Made by a program: the position numbers and the translations under genes
Source: Arcicella rosea
GTDB lineage: Bacteria; Bacteroidota; Bacteroidia; Cytophagales; Spirosomataceae
Length of the DNA stretch: 64,000 nucleotides
Direction: 5' to 3'
Assembly (NCBI RefSeq): GCF_040543805.1
Contig: NZ_JBEUMS010000012.1
Location: forward strand, 62,001-126,000
Notes under the pieces: generated by a model
What the model was told of the DNA's origin: nothing
Seen by the model: the letters and a program-made list of their open reading frames with translations, nothing else
Database searches by the model: none
In this document: in pieces, positions 17,414 to 26,731 of the stretch
Layout: each line of letters opens with the position of its first letter
How positions within the stretch are numbered: position 1 is the first letter of the stretch

Positions 17414-17441
17414 TATTCCCTTCCTCCGAATATTTTGCAGA

Positions 17442-17473
17442 TTGTCAATTTCAGGCATAATTCCTTATTTTTG
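17442..17473 (+). promoter_or_regulatory. Bacteroidota-type promoter, TTG-N21-TATTTTTG
   Basis: TTG at 17442-17444 is spaced 21 bp from TATTTTTG at 17466-17473. It lies about 70 bp before the GH10-like gene and just after the previous terminator, so it should drive that gene alone. Confidence 0.65.
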
Positions 17474-17544
17474 TACAAATACATTTAGCCTTAATATGAG
17501 ATTTTATTTGGTAGTCTGCTTACCAAACGAGCCTCTTTTAGATA

Positions 17545-19083
17545 ATGACCAATCGATTTATACAAATATTTTTCTTTTTTTGTCTTTCTTGTTCTGGCTG
17601 TAACGCTCAGAACTCAGCGCTAAGTAAACCTCAGAAATATGAATTCAGAGCAGCGTGGATTGCCACCGTTGAAAACATCGATTGGCCCAAACGTGGTCAG
17701 TATAACTCTGAACTTCAAAAGCAAGATTTTATCAGAATCTTGAACGAACACAAAAAGTCAAATCTGAATGCTGTTTTTGTACAAGTACGAGATGCCTGCG
17801 ATGCTTATTATGCTAAAAGTACAGAACCTTGGTCTGAGTTTTTGACAGGTCAACAAGGGAAATTTCCTACTCCGTTTTATGACCCGCTTAACTTTATGAT
17901 TGAAGAAGCCCACAATCGAAATTTAGAATTTCATGCTTGGCTAAACCTCAATCGTGCTACTTTTAAGAAATCAAGAACACTTGCTCCTGACCATATCAGC
18001 GTTACAAAACCAGAATGGATGTTGGTTTATGATGGACAAAAATTATTGAATTTCGGCATTCCAGAAGTAAGAAAATACATCACTGACGTTGTAGTTCAGA
18101 TTGTGAAAAATTATGATGTAGATGGCATTCATTTTGACGATTATTTTTATCCTTACGAAGTAACAGGAGAGGTTTTGAAAGATGAAGAAACCTTTAAAAA
18201 ATACAATGGAGGAATAAAAAATATTAATGAATGGCGAAGAAGTAATACCGATTCCTTGATTTATCAAATTAGTGATGCCATCAAAAAAATAAAACCAAGA
18301 GTAAAGTTTGGGATAAGTCCATTTGGTGTTTGGCGAAATTTTAGCCTTAAAAACCCTGATGGTTCTTGTACGCAGGCAGGGCTAACATCTTATGATAATT
18401 TATACGCCGATACTCGTAAATGGCTTCAACAGGGCTGGATAGATTATATTGCCCCACAAATTTACTTTGAACATGCACATAGCAAAATTCCTTATAACGA
18501 ATTAGCCCTTTGGTGGAAAGACAATACTTTTGGCAAGCATTTATACATCGGTCAAGGAATTTATAAAATCAAAGCAGGTTGGTCATTAACAGAAGCGCCA
18601 AAGCAAATCCGATTCAATCGTGAATATATTTCAAGCCAAGGAAGTATATTCTTTAGTTCAAGAAGTTTGACCGAAAATTACGGAGGCTTTCAAGATACTT
18701 TAAGGAGAAATTATTATCGTTTTCCAGCATTAATTCCAGCGATGCCTTGGAAAGATAGTATCCCACCATTAGCTCCGCAAAAATTATTAGTGTTAAAGAA
18801 TGATAAGGGCATTCCTGTATTGACTTGGCAACCAGGAGAAAAAGCAGTTGACGACGACCTTAATAATTATTATGCCGTTTATCGTTTTGAAAAGGGGGAA
18901 AAGCCAGATTTAACAAAAGCAGAAAAACTTATTTATATCGGCAAAATGAATACTTTTGAAGATAGTGCTGCTGAAAAATTTAGAGGCTACATTTATTGTG
19001 TAACCTCTTTTGATAGACTTCATAATGAATCGGAAGATTATGCCATGTTCACAACTGAGTATGGATATGAATCGTCAAAATAG
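17545..19083 (+). CDS. Family 10-like glycosyl hydrolase (GHL10), secreted
   Basis: The 512-residue protein has a signal peptide with a possible lipobox (FCLSCSGC). Its first domain matches the glycosyl-hydrolase-like 10 (PF02638) group: EFRAAWIATVENIDWP at the start, FVQVRDACDAYY near 78, HAWLNLNRATF near 128, DGIHFDDYFYPY near 190 and YIAPQIYFEHAH near 290. The acidic residues in DGIHFDDYFYP are the likely catalytic region. The C-terminal 100 residues resemble a fibronectin-like module. Related proteins act on cell-wall or surface glycans. The gene overlaps the convergent Wzi gene by 9 bp at the 3' end. Confidence 0.85.
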   Translation: MTNRFIQIFFFFCLSCSGCNAQNSALSKPQKYEFRAAWIATVENIDWPKRGQYNSELQKQDFIRILNEHKKSNLNAVFVQVRDACDAYYAKSTEPWSEFLTGQQGKFPTPFYDPLNFMIEEAHNRNLEFHAWLNLNRATFKKSRTLAPDHISVTKPEWMLVYDGQKLLNFGIPEVRKYITDVVVQIVKNYDVDGIHFDDYFYPYEVTGEVLKDEETFKKYNGGIKNINEWRRSNTDSLIYQISDAIKKIKPRVKFGISPFGVWRNFSLKNPDGSCTQAGLTSYDNLYADTRKWLQQGWIDYIAPQIYFEHAHSKIPYNELALWWKDNTFGKHLYIGQGIYKIKAGWSLTEAPKQIRFNREYISSQGSIFFSSRSLTENYGGFQDTLRRNYYRFPALIPAMPWKDSIPPLAPQKLLVLKNDKGIPVLTWQPGEKAVDDDLNNYYAVYRFEKGEKPDLTKAEKLIYIGKMNTFEDSAAEKFRGYIYCVTSFDRLHNESEDYAMFTTEYGYESSK

Positions 19084-20820
19084 CATTTGTCTGTATGGAA
19101 TATTCCAACGAATTCCGAACGATTTGATAGTATTGGTATAATTTAATTCACTGTTTCCACTTTTATAATCACGACTCAAGAATCGTAAATCAAGGAAGAA
19201 ATTATGTTTTAGTTGATAAGAAGCCCTAACATCATAAATCATCGTTCTAGCACTTCTTCCTTGACCAATTTCATTACCATAATCATCATTATAGAGTACT
19301 TTCCTACTTCTGGTATCATAGTCTTTTTGAATATTTTGTCCCCAGTTTTCAGTTGGATTTCTATCTTCTCCAAATTTTGCAAAAATAATATTTGCAGTGA
19401 TATTGAGTTTCTTTAAAGCTTGCCAACGAATGATATTAGACCATTCTACAAAATTAGCTCCGAGTGGGTGTGCCAAAGCTTGGTTATATTGCGTATAATT
19501 AGCGCCGCTATCATGGCTGTAAGTATATGGACGAGCAGCATTGACTTCAGTTTGGAAATCTAAATTACTGATTCCAAAAACATCAATGTACTTCAAACCA
19601 GCTTGTAAACCATTTTTATTCGCCCAATAACCTGTAGGTTTGAAAATCTCTTTTGCAATAAATTCATCTAACATTAACTGTCCATAAAGAGAAAAACGTT
19701 TGGCAAAATTCCATTTGAAATCGAAACCAATCAAAGCATTGTCGCCGCTTCCCTGAAAGCTTTCTATAGAACGATAAAAAATAACTGGATTCAAGTAATT
19801 CAAATCAAAGCCATCGCCATTAGTGCTATCTCTTTGAAAAACAATACTTTCAGAAATGCCAATATTGAAATTTTTAGAAAGATTAAGGCTCAAATGGTGC
19901 ATCGCCATGTACTTCTTCGGGAAAATCTGGTCGTTTGGTTTTAAACCTGTATAAACTAGCTGAGTGAAGAGGTTTTGGTATTGAAATTTCCCAATATGCG
20001 TATTGATTTTGAGGAATAAATTAGGAGCGGCATTATCCGACAAAATCATCGAACGAAAGCCATTTCCAATAAAATTTTTATCATGCCCAAATTGTAATTG
20101 TATATTTTTGGTAGCCTGAAAAGTAATGTAAGCTCTTGCAGTGAAGAAATCTGTAGCATAAGCATTTTGCTTGAATTCTTTGGTTAGTCCTTCGCCGGGC
20201 ATACCGGGCAATCGAAGGTTAGTTTGTCGGAGCTCATTTTGGTTATAGGCATCTACAAACGTTTTGACGTAGTCGGGAATATAAGCTTGATTTTCGGAAA
20301 TGAAAGTATAAAAACCTACTTTTTTATTAATCATTCCTCGAATTTCTATTCCACGAGTATTGATACTTGTACTTTTTTGAACACCGCCCGTAGCTGCACC
20401 AAATTCTAAATTAAGTACAGGGCTAACGTGGAGGTCGAGAATATCATCAGCATTTGAATAAGCGTCAGCTTTTTTTTGATAGAATATTTTCCAGAAAGGT
20501 TTTTTGCTATTGCCTGTAGTATCGTTATTCTTCCATTCCCAACTATCATTTTCCAAGTATGCTAAGTTGAATCTATCTTTATCCGATAAAATTATTGAAT
20601 TGCTTGCCCAAATACTATCGACTAGTTGAACTACACCTTTTCGAGTATAGGGTTTTACGCTTGTATGAAAACCTTCAGAAAATTTACCACGTTTTATTTC
20701 GTAACGGTCAATTAAATGATAATAATCTTGGTTTAAAGGAATAAAAACACTTTGTGCTTGAGTGTAAATACTTATGATAGAACAAACTATAAAAGTAAAA
20801 AATCTTAATTTTTGATACAT
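19075..20820 (-). CDS. Capsule assembly Wzi family outer-membrane protein
   Basis: The 581-residue protein has a signal peptide ending in YTQAQS and then the Wzi-type region found in Bacteroidota (VFIPLNQDYYHLIDRYEIK). A long aromatic, alternating beta-barrel follows, ending in SFGIRWNIPYRQMLF with a terminal aromatic. Wzi is an outer-membrane barrel needed to attach capsule or exopolysaccharide to the cell surface. The start at 20820 (MYQKLRFF) is chosen because it places the signal peptide at the N-terminus; an ATG at 20847 would add nine residues. Nearby GT2 and epimerase genes fit a surface polysaccharide theme. Confidence 0.82.
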   Translation of the reverse strand: MYQKLRFFTFIVCSIISIYTQAQSVFIPLNQDYYHLIDRYEIKRGKFSEGFHTSVKPYTRKGVVQLVDSIWASNSIILSDKDRFNLAYLENDSWEWKNNDTTGNSKKPFWKIFYQKKADAYSNADDILDLHVSPVLNLEFGAATGGVQKSTSINTRGIEIRGMINKKVGFYTFISENQAYIPDYVKTFVDAYNQNELRQTNLRLPGMPGEGLTKEFKQNAYATDFFTARAYITFQATKNIQLQFGHDKNFIGNGFRSMILSDNAAPNLFLKINTHIGKFQYQNLFTQLVYTGLKPNDQIFPKKYMAMHHLSLNLSKNFNIGISESIVFQRDSTNGDGFDLNYLNPVIFYRSIESFQGSGDNALIGFDFKWNFAKRFSLYGQLMLDEFIAKEIFKPTGYWANKNGLQAGLKYIDVFGISNLDFQTEVNAARPYTYSHDSGANYTQYNQALAHPLGANFVEWSNIIRWQALKKLNITANIIFAKFGEDRNPTENWGQNIQKDYDTRSRKVLYNDDYGNEIGQGRSARTMIYDVRASYQLKHNFFLDLRFLSRDYKSGNSELNYTNTIKSFGIRWNIPYRQMLF

Positions 20821-20970
20821 AATTTTACCAAGGTTTGGGCATTTCATTGTACAATTAATACCTTCGCAAGTTAGTTTAAAATTATTGATTGAAAATTAAA
20901 TAATTTCATTCTTAGATATAATCAATTATAAAACTTAACCAATTGACTTACAAAGACTAACGTATTAATT

Positions 20971-21414
20971 ATGACATTTGGGAAATATTTTACCGTAATG
21001 CTTGCAACAGCCATTAAATTTTTTAATGGACCTATCGCTGGAATTGTATTGGGATTGACTTGGTGGGAAACAGCAATATGTTGTATCATTGGTATGATGA
21101 CTACCGTAACTTTGATTGCTCTTTTAGGAAGTACCATTCAACGTTTAATTGCGAAGTATCGTAAAACGAAGCCAAAACTATTTTCAAAAAGAACTAGGTT
21201 TGCTGTAAAAATCTGGAAAAAACTTGGTATTTGGGGAATCGCTTGCTTTACTCCGCTCTTTTTTACACCCGTCGGAGGAACACTTTTAGCATTATCTTTT
21301 AAAGTACCATTCTTTAAAATATTCTTTTCAATGCTAATTTTTGCTGTTTCTTGGGGAGTATTTTTTTGTTATTTACTGTACCAAATTACTTGGTTGAAAG
21401 ACTTATTTTCTTGA
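20971..21414 (+). CDS. Small integral membrane protein, function unknown
   Basis: The 147-residue protein has about four hydrophobic segments with a basic loop (KYRKTKPKLFSKRTRF) in the middle. The glycine- and proline-containing segments (FFNGPIAGIVLGLTWWE and FTPLFFTPVGGTLLALSFKVP) resemble the small multidrug export or VTT/DedA-type repeats, but I cannot assign it firmly. It overlaps the convergent GT2 gene by 12 bp, so the two 3' ends can form a double-stranded RNA if both are transcribed. The neighbourhood deals with surface polysaccharide. Confidence 0.65.
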   Translation: MTFGKYFTVMLATAIKFFNGPIAGIVLGLTWWETAICCIIGMMTTVTLIALLGSTIQRLIAKYRKTKPKLFSKRTRFAVKIWKKLGIWGIACFTPLFFTPVGGTLLALSFKVPFFKIFFSMLIFAVSWGVFFCYLLYQITWLKDLFS

Positions 21415-22149
21415 TGGTTTTTTCATATAATCACCACGAGAAAAGAATTTTTCAATCATACAATACAGTAAAATAAAGAAATATCGGCTACCCATTTCTT
21501 TTATTTTCAATTTAGATTCTCCGTATTTACGGTTTGTCCAACTATTCGGAACAACAGCAAAAGAATAACCTCTAACGTATGCTTTTAGGGGTAATTCTAC
21601 TGTTAAATTGAAATGTGGAGACATAAAAGGTTTGATGCCTTCGATGGTTTCTCTTTTGTATAATTTGAAGGCATTTGTAGTGTCGTTGTACTTGATGCCT
21701 AATAAAAAACGAATAATAAGGTTAGCAATGCGGTTGATATAAAGTTTTACTTGTGGGTAGTCAATTACTTTTCCGCCTTTCATAAAACGGCTACCGAAAA
21801 CAGCGTCGACATCTTTTTCAAGCATTGTGTTGTAATACTTTACTAAATCCTCTGGGTCGTCAGACATATCAGCCATCATTACTGCTACGCAGTCGCCAGT
21901 ATAGCGCTCCAACCCGTATCTAACGGCATAACCAAAACCGTTTGGACCTTTGTTGGTGAAATAAACTAAAGTAGGAATTTCCTTTTGTAATGCTTGCAGA
22001 ACGGCTTCTGTGTTATCTTTTGAATTATCGTTAGTAACACAGATTTCATGCTCAATCCCATATTTTTGAAGCGTATTGTATAATGACTTTAAAGTTTCTG
22101 GAATAGATTCTTCTTCGTTATATGCAGGAATTACGACACTTAGTTTCAT
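21403..22149 (-). CDS. Glycosyltransferase family 2 (dolichyl-phosphate mannosyltransferase-like)
   Basis: The 248-residue enzyme has the GT-A fold: LSVVIPAYNEEESI at the N-terminus, the nucleotide-binding VTNDNSKDNTE region near 38 and the metal-binding region MADMSDDPED near 95. The sequence KLYKRETIEGI and a basic C-terminus follow. It resembles polyprenyl-phosphate sugar transferases, but it has only one weak hydrophobic segment near the C-terminus. The start at 22149 follows a terminator-like hairpin by 15 bp. It lies downstream of the epimerase gene on the same strand, and the two are probably one pathway for an envelope glycan. Confidence 0.88.
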   Translation of the reverse strand: MKLSVVIPAYNEEESIPETLKSLYNTLQKYGIEHEICVTNDNSKDNTEAVLQALQKEIPTLVYFTNKGPNGFGYAVRYGLERYTGDCVAVMMADMSDDPEDLVKYYNTMLEKDVDAVFGSRFMKGGKVIDYPQVKLYINRIANLIIRFLLGIKYNDTTNAFKLYKRETIEGIKPFMSPHFNLTVELPLKAYVRGYSFAVVPNSWTNRKYGESKLKIKEMGSRYFFILLYCMIEKFFSRGDYMKKPSRK

Positions 22150-22164
22150 AATATATTGATATGA

Positions 22165-22200
22165 AAAATGAATCCGTTGGCAACCAATCGGATTCATTTT
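22165..22200 (-). terminator. Terminator-like hairpin between epimerase and GT2
   Basis: A 12-bp stem (AAAATGAATCCG, 22165-22176, with 22189-22200) encloses a TTGG/CCAA inner helix and is followed on the minus strand by five T residues. It lies between two same-strand genes, 15 bp before the GT2 start. It may partially terminate or stabilise the upstream message. Confidence 0.7.
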
Positions 22201-22246
22201 GGGGAATTAAATATTTTAAACATAAAATCAAGAGGATATTTACTTC

Positions 22247-23308
22247 CTACAAACGAGAAGCAATTCCATCGTGAATTTGCTGTAAAGTTTCATTTAAACC
22301 AAAAGTCCAGTTCCAATTTGGATAATGTGCTTTAAATTTAGAAAGGTCAGACACGTACCAAATGTGGTCACCAATTCTATTCGTTTCAGAATAGCTGTAA
22401 CTCATTTTTTTACCTGTCATTTCTTCACAGATTGCAATGGCTTCAAGCATTGAACAATTGGCAAAACGCCCGCCACCAGCATTATATACTTCGCCCGCAC
22501 GTGGATTTAAGTAGAAATTCCAGAACATATTCACTAAATCGTAAGAGTGAATATTATCACGAACTTGTTTGCCTTTGTATCCAAAAATTGTATAATGATT
22601 TCCAGTAATGGCACATTTCATCAAGTACGATAAAAATCCATGTAGAGCAGTTCCTGAGTGATTTGGACCTGTTAAACATCCACCACGGAAAATACCCGTT
22701 TTCATCCCGAAATAACGACCATATTCTTGTACTAAAACGTCTGCGGCTACTTTTGATGCACCGAACAATGAGTGTTTAGTATGGTCGATACTATGGTTTT
22801 CGTCGATACCATTTTCAAAATATGGGTGACTAGCGTCGATTTCAAAACGGGTTTCTGTTTCTATTAATGGTAAATAATTTGGATTATCACCATATACTTT
22901 ATTGGTAGAAGTAAAGATGAATACGGCATCTGGAGCATGCAAACGAGTCATCTCAAGCATATTCAAAGTACCGTTGGCATTTACAGAAAAGTCAGTAAAA
23001 GGTTCTTTTGCGGCCCAATCGTGTGAAGGTTGTGCAGCAGTATGAAGCACACATTTAATATCTGTTCCGTATTCTTTGAAGATTACTTCTAATTGAGAAA
23101 CCTCACGAATATCAGCTTGATAATGTTTATAATTAGGAAACTGTTCTTCTAAACGATTACGATTCCAAGCAGTAGATGCCTCGTTCCCAAAAAAGTACTG
23201 ACGCATATTATTGTCAATACCGATTACTAAATCAAATTTATCTGAAAAGAAAGAGACTGCTTCGCTACCAATCAATCCAGCGGAGCCTGTTACAAGAGCT
23301 ATGTTCAT
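22247..23308 (-). CDS. NAD-dependent epimerase/dehydratase (CDP-paratose 2-epimerase-like)
   Basis: The 353-residue extended-SDR protein has the NAD-binding GSAGLIGSEA motif at residues 8-17, the TAAQP region near 90 and STNKVYG near 134. It resembles RfbE-type 2-epimerases and related sugar-nucleotide enzymes. The expected YxxxK catalytic pair is replaced by F-GAS-K in HSLFGASKVAAD near residue 180; the codon is TTC. The neighbouring catalytic Lys is retained. I recall similar F-type sequences in other bacteria paired with a GT2 gene, as here. The exact sugar is unknown. It sits 97 bp upstream of the GT2 gene. Confidence 0.85.
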   Translation of the reverse strand: MNIALVTGSAGLIGSEAVSFFSDKFDLVIGIDNNMRQYFFGNEASTAWNRNRLEEQFPNYKHYQADIREVSQLEVIFKEYGTDIKCVLHTAAQPSHDWAAKEPFTDFSVNANGTLNMLEMTRLHAPDAVFIFTSTNKVYGDNPNYLPLIETETRFEIDASHPYFENGIDENHSIDHTKHSLFGASKVAADVLVQEYGRYFGMKTGIFRGGCLTGPNHSGTALHGFLSYLMKCAITGNHYTIFGYKGKQVRDNIHSYDLVNMFWNFYLNPRAGEVYNAGGGRFANCSMLEAIAICEEMTGKKMSYSYSETNRIGDHIWYVSDLSKFKAHYPNWNWTFGLNETLQQIHDGIASRL

Positions 23309-23407
23309 TTATGGGTTCAAAGTTAATAAATACGAAAAGCGTCACAATGTGATTTGCAACGCTTTGTGAAATAATATGTAGGTAGAAATAATGTTCAACA
23401 AAAAGTA

Positions 23408-23656
23408 TTAGTTACCTTGAACGTTTGTACTATCATTGAATAGTTTTTCACGAATTTTGTTGGCTCTTACTTCGTTTTCAGGTTTTGCTGTGTATTTGTT
23501 TTTTGTTTGTGCAGCAGCAGAATCTGGATGTACACCATACACATATTGATCTCCTTCACGAAGGTCAGCTTGTTTAATATTGTTATTTTTTTGATAGTCA
23601 CAAGCGATGGCTAACAAAGCGATACTGGCGATAGCTAAAATGTTTTTGCGATTCAT
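23408..23656 (-). CDS. Small lipoprotein, function unknown
   Basis: The 82-residue product has a signal peptide with lipobox AIAC (Cys19 or so), followed by a polar tail with asparagines and charged residues (DYQKNNNIKQADLREGDQY). The start at 23656 (MNRKNILAIAS) gives a proper lipoprotein signal. An in-frame upstream ATG at 23707 would precede a likely promoter element and is rejected. No family is recognised. It is a single gene between the epimerase and the Rho leader region. Confidence 0.7.
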   Translation of the reverse strand: MNRKNILAIASIALLAIACDYQKNNNIKQADLREGDQYVYGVHPDSAAAQTKNKYTAKPENEVRANKIREKLFNDSTNVQGN

Positions 23657-23684
23657 TTTTCCGTAATATTCTGGTTTGATAGCA

Positions 23685-23692
23685 CAAAAATA
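23685..23692 (-). promoter_or_regulatory. Possible -7 element TATTTTTG for the small lipoprotein
   Basis: The minus strand reads TATTTTTG at 23692-23685, about 29 bp before the chosen start. A TTG at 23707-23705 is closer than the usual spacing. The element supports the shorter start. Confidence 0.4.
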
Positions 23693-23708
23693 ACAGGGGA
23701 ATCTCAAT

Positions 23709-24120
23709 TAAAAAATTTTATCAGAAAGTTTAGCCTTTTTTAATATAATTCAACGAAGCATAATTTTGGTCTAAGCCGAGTAATCAATCAATTTGTGAGA
23801 ACGTTAACTTAAGTGTTGGAAAAAGGATTAATATATAAGTGTACTGATGGTTAGTTGATTATGTAAATAGTTGTAAAAAAATGAAGAAAATGTTTGATTA
23901 TTTGAAATAATGGAATTATCATTGCAGTACAATTCACAATCCTGTGTGTTTCTTCCGTTAAGATTTTGATTATTAAATACTTAACATCATTTATCCACAT
24001 CATTCCAAATTTTTCCCAAATTTAACTTTAAAGTTGACAATCTTTTTTAAGATGTTTTTATTAATATTTAACCACAATTTAGAAAGACTTTAATTGTAGA
24101 TAGTCTATCAATTTACCCTT
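23709..24120 (+). other. Long AT-rich leader region upstream of rho
   Basis: This 412-bp gap before rho contains no recognisable gene and no clear TTG/TAnnTTTG promoter. It includes a small dyad (ACAATT/AATTGT around 24073-24096). Rho genes are often autoregulated by Rho-dependent termination in a long untranslated leader, which would fit this length, but the sequence itself does not prove it. Confidence 0.35.
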
Positions 24121-25827
24121 ATGTACAAAATTGAAGAATTAGACATGATGCTTATTTCGGAGCTTCATGAGCTTGCCAAAGAATATGCCATTTCCAATGT
24201 TAATGACCTTCCTAAAAAAGAACTCATCTACAAAATTCTTGATAAACAGGCGGTAATGCCCCCAAAAAACCGCAAACCTTCCACCAAAGATGCTATGCAA
24301 GACGATAACAAAACAGAAAGGAAAGTGAGGAAAGAGTCTGGAGTAGCTTCAGATGCCCCTCGTCCAAAAAGACAACGCATTTCTAAAGAAGATGCCGACA
24401 ATGCAGTGGTTGTAGCTAAAAATACAACAATTAAACAAAGCCCATCAGAGCTACCGAAACCTAAGGTTGTTAAAGAAGTAAAAGCCAAACCAGAGGTTGT
24501 TTCGGATATTACTTATGAGTTTGATGAAGAGCCAATTGTAGATTTTCCGATAGAAGTTGAAGAGGAATTTGTAATAGATACTTCGTTTATTACACCAGAT
24601 GAACCTGCTGCTGGTTTGCCACAAGAGCAAGAAGTACGTAGTGATGTTACTCGTCAAAATAACAATAATGCGTTCAAAAAACCGATTTATAATCAAGCTA
24701 TTCGTGAGTTTGATGGCATTATTGAGAACGAAGGCGTACTTGAAATTATGCAAGATGGAGGCTATGGCTTCCTTCGCTCAGCAGATTATAATTATTTGGC
24801 TTCGCCTGATGATATTTATGTTTCACCTTCACAAATCAAATTATTTGGTTTAAAAACTGGTGATACTGTTCGTGGTTCGATTCGTCCACCGAAAGAAGGA
24901 GAGAAGTATTTTGCTCTTTTAAGAGTAGAATCAGTGAACGGAAAAACGACTGAAGAGATTAGAGATAGAATCCCTTTTGAATATTTAACGCCTCTTTTCC
25001 CAGAAGAAAAACTAAAACTTTCTTCTCGTCCAGATCAATATTCTACTCGTATTCTTGACTTATTTGCCCCAATCGGAAAAGGTCAACGTGGTATGATTGT
25101 GGCGCAACCCAAGACTGGTAAAACGGTATTGTTGAAAGAAATTGCGAATGCCATTTCAAAAAATCATCCTGAAGTTTACTTATTGATTTTGTTGATTGAC
25201 GAACGTCCAGAAGAGGTTACGGATATGCAACGTAGTGTAAGAGCAGAAGTAATTTCTTCTACTTTTGATGAACAAGCAGAACGCCATGTAAAAGTTGCAA
25301 GTATCGTTTTAGAAAAAGCAAAACGTATGGTTGAATGCGGACACGATGTTGTAATTTTATTAGATTCTATTACTCGTTTAGCTCGTGCGTATAATACTGT
25401 CGTTCCTTCTTCAGGAAAAATCTTGTCGGGTGGGGTTGATGCCAATGCACTTCACAAGCCAAAACGTTTTTTTGGTGCAGCTCGTAATGTAGAAAACGGA
25501 GGTTCATTAACAATCATCGCAACAGCTTTGATTGATACGGGTTCTAAAATGGATGAAGTAATTTTCGAAGAATTTAAAGGTACTGGTAATATGGAATTAC
25601 AACTTGACCGTAAGTTGTCGAACCGTAGAATGTACCCAGCAATTGATGTTACAGCATCAGGTACTCGTCGTGAAGATTTATTGATGGATAAAGAAACGCT
25701 TCAAAGAGTATGGATTCTAAGAAAACACATGAGTGATATGAATTCTGTGGAAGCAATGGAGTTTTTACAACAGCAAATGAAAGGAACAAGAACGAACGAA
25801 GAGTTTTTAGTTTCGATGAATAGATAG
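24121..25827 (+). CDS. rho: Transcription termination factor Rho with N-terminal insertion
   Basis: The 568-residue protein has the Rho_N SAP-like domain at residues 1-45. A low-complexity, highly charged insertion of about 150 residues (Lys/Arg- and Glu-rich, about 46-195) is typical of Bacteroidota Rho. The cold-shock-like RNA-binding domain follows (GVLEIMQDGGYGFLRS near 204). The ATPase carries the Walker A QPKTGKT (Lys334), the Walker B region VVILLDSITRLARAYN and the Q/R-loop region with GGVDANALHKPKRF. It terminates untranslated transcripts as a hexameric RNA helicase. Residues 46-195 could mediate condensation or RNA binding. Its stop is followed by a strong terminator. Confidence 0.96.
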   Translation: MYKIEELDMMLISELHELAKEYAISNVNDLPKKELIYKILDKQAVMPPKNRKPSTKDAMQDDNKTERKVRKESGVASDAPRPKRQRISKEDADNAVVVAKNTTIKQSPSELPKPKVVKEVKAKPEVVSDITYEFDEEPIVDFPIEVEEEFVIDTSFITPDEPAAGLPQEQEVRSDVTRQNNNNAFKKPIYNQAIREFDGIIENEGVLEIMQDGGYGFLRSADYNYLASPDDIYVSPSQIKLFGLKTGDTVRGSIRPPKEGEKYFALLRVESVNGKTTEEIRDRIPFEYLTPLFPEEKLKLSSRPDQYSTRILDLFAPIGKGQRGMIVAQPKTGKTVLLKEIANAISKNHPEVYLLILLIDERPEEVTDMQRSVRAEVISSTFDEQAERHVKVASIVLEKAKRMVECGHDVVILLDSITRLARAYNTVVPSSGKILSGGVDANALHKPKRFFGAARNVENGGSLTIIATALIDTGSKMDEVIFEEFKGTGNMELQLDRKLSNRRMYPAIDVTASGTRREDLLMDKETLQRVWILRKHMSDMNSVEAMEFLQQQMKGTRTNEEFLVSMNR

Positions 25828-25855
25828 TTATTGGAAAGATTGAATCTTGACAATG

Positions 25856-25898
25856 ATAATAAAAAAGGAGTTGCCGAAAGCAACTCCTTTTTTATTAT
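25856..25898. terminator. Strong bidirectional terminator between rho and GLPGLI gene
   Basis: A 17-19-bp stem (GGAGTTGC core with A/T extensions) with a CGAAA loop lies between convergent genes. Its right arm reaches the stop codon of the opposite gene. Both strands have A/T runs suited to termination. Confidence 0.92.
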
Positions 25899-26641
25899 TA
25901 ATATCGAATAAACCAAAATGGGTTTCGTTCTTCTTTGATTTTTTCCTGAATAATTTTCTTTAACATTTCTTGATAGGCTGATTCATTCATTTTTTTACCT
26001 TTCAGTTTTTTGGGCGGTGCCAATTCTTGAGTAAGTTTTTTAGACTCTATTTTTGATGCTTGAATCAATACTGTACCATCGTTTATGTCTAATTCTAGGA
26101 TTAAACCCGGTAACCCCCAAAGTCTTTCTGGACCAGCGTTTGAAGGAATATCTTGTGCAAACCAAGCAATTATTTTCTGCTTTTTTAGCGTATCTTCAAT
26201 CATGGCTTTCATACAAATATGTCCTGCTACTTCTTTAATATCATTCAAAATTTTCCAATTTGGAGTTTGTAAAGAATCTTCGATGATATAAGTTTTCCCA
26301 AGTATTTCAAAAACATCTAGCATTGTGTTCTTAGAAAAATTTCTGGCAACACTAAATTCTTCCTTTCTCCAAGCATAGCCTTCCGATTCTTCCGACCTTT
26401 CTTCTGACGCAACATATTTACTCTCATTATCATTGTAATGAAGTAACATATATTCTTTCCAATCGTCTTTACCAGCAAACATATAAGTCATTTTTTCTTT
26501 TTCCTGCTTGCTCAAATAACTTAGTTGGTTGTTCATTTTTGTCCAATAAGTTGTTCTAGTAAAGTAAACAGTTCCCTCATTGGTTTGTGCAAACATTTGT
26601 ATAGAGAATAAAACGAATGCGATTATCAATATTTTTTTCAT
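25898..26641 (-). CDS. GLPGLI family protein
   Basis: The 247-residue secreted protein has a signal peptide (MKKILIIAFVLFSIQMFAQ) and the hallmark GLPGLILEL motif near residue 179. It also shows IAWFAQDIPSNAGPERLWG just before the motif and a lysine-rich C-terminus. The family is common in Bacteroidota, where it is found beside outer-membrane barrel proteins as here, and its role is unknown. It lies 90 bp downstream of a large TonB-linked barrel gene on the same strand, so the two are probably co-expressed at the envelope. Confidence 0.9.
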   Translation of the reverse strand: MKKILIIAFVLFSIQMFAQTNEGTVYFTRTTYWTKMNNQLSYLSKQEKEKMTYMFAGKDDWKEYMLLHYNDNESKYVASEERSEESEGYAWRKEEFSVARNFSKNTMLDVFEILGKTYIIEDSLQTPNWKILNDIKEVAGHICMKAMIEDTLKKQKIIAWFAQDIPSNAGPERLWGLPGLILELDINDGTVLIQASKIESKKLTQELAPPKKLKGKKMNESAYQEMLKKIIQEKIKEERNPFWFIRY

Positions 26642-26731
26642 GTGCTAAGATTTCTAATTGTTAAAATGGCATAATTACTGACTTTGAACAATAAGTTTTA
26701 AATTAAACATTGCTCAGTTTTAAGTCTTTTA

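Noticed and set aside
19075..19083. Frameshift at the overlap of the GH10-like and Wzi genes
   Set aside because: Both frames are complete with normal ends; a 9-bp convergent overlap explains the arrangement.
24256..24700. Rho N-terminal insertion as a foreign or broken segment
   Set aside because: Long charged insertions between the Rho_N and RNA-binding domains are normal for Bacteroidota Rho, and the frame is continuous.
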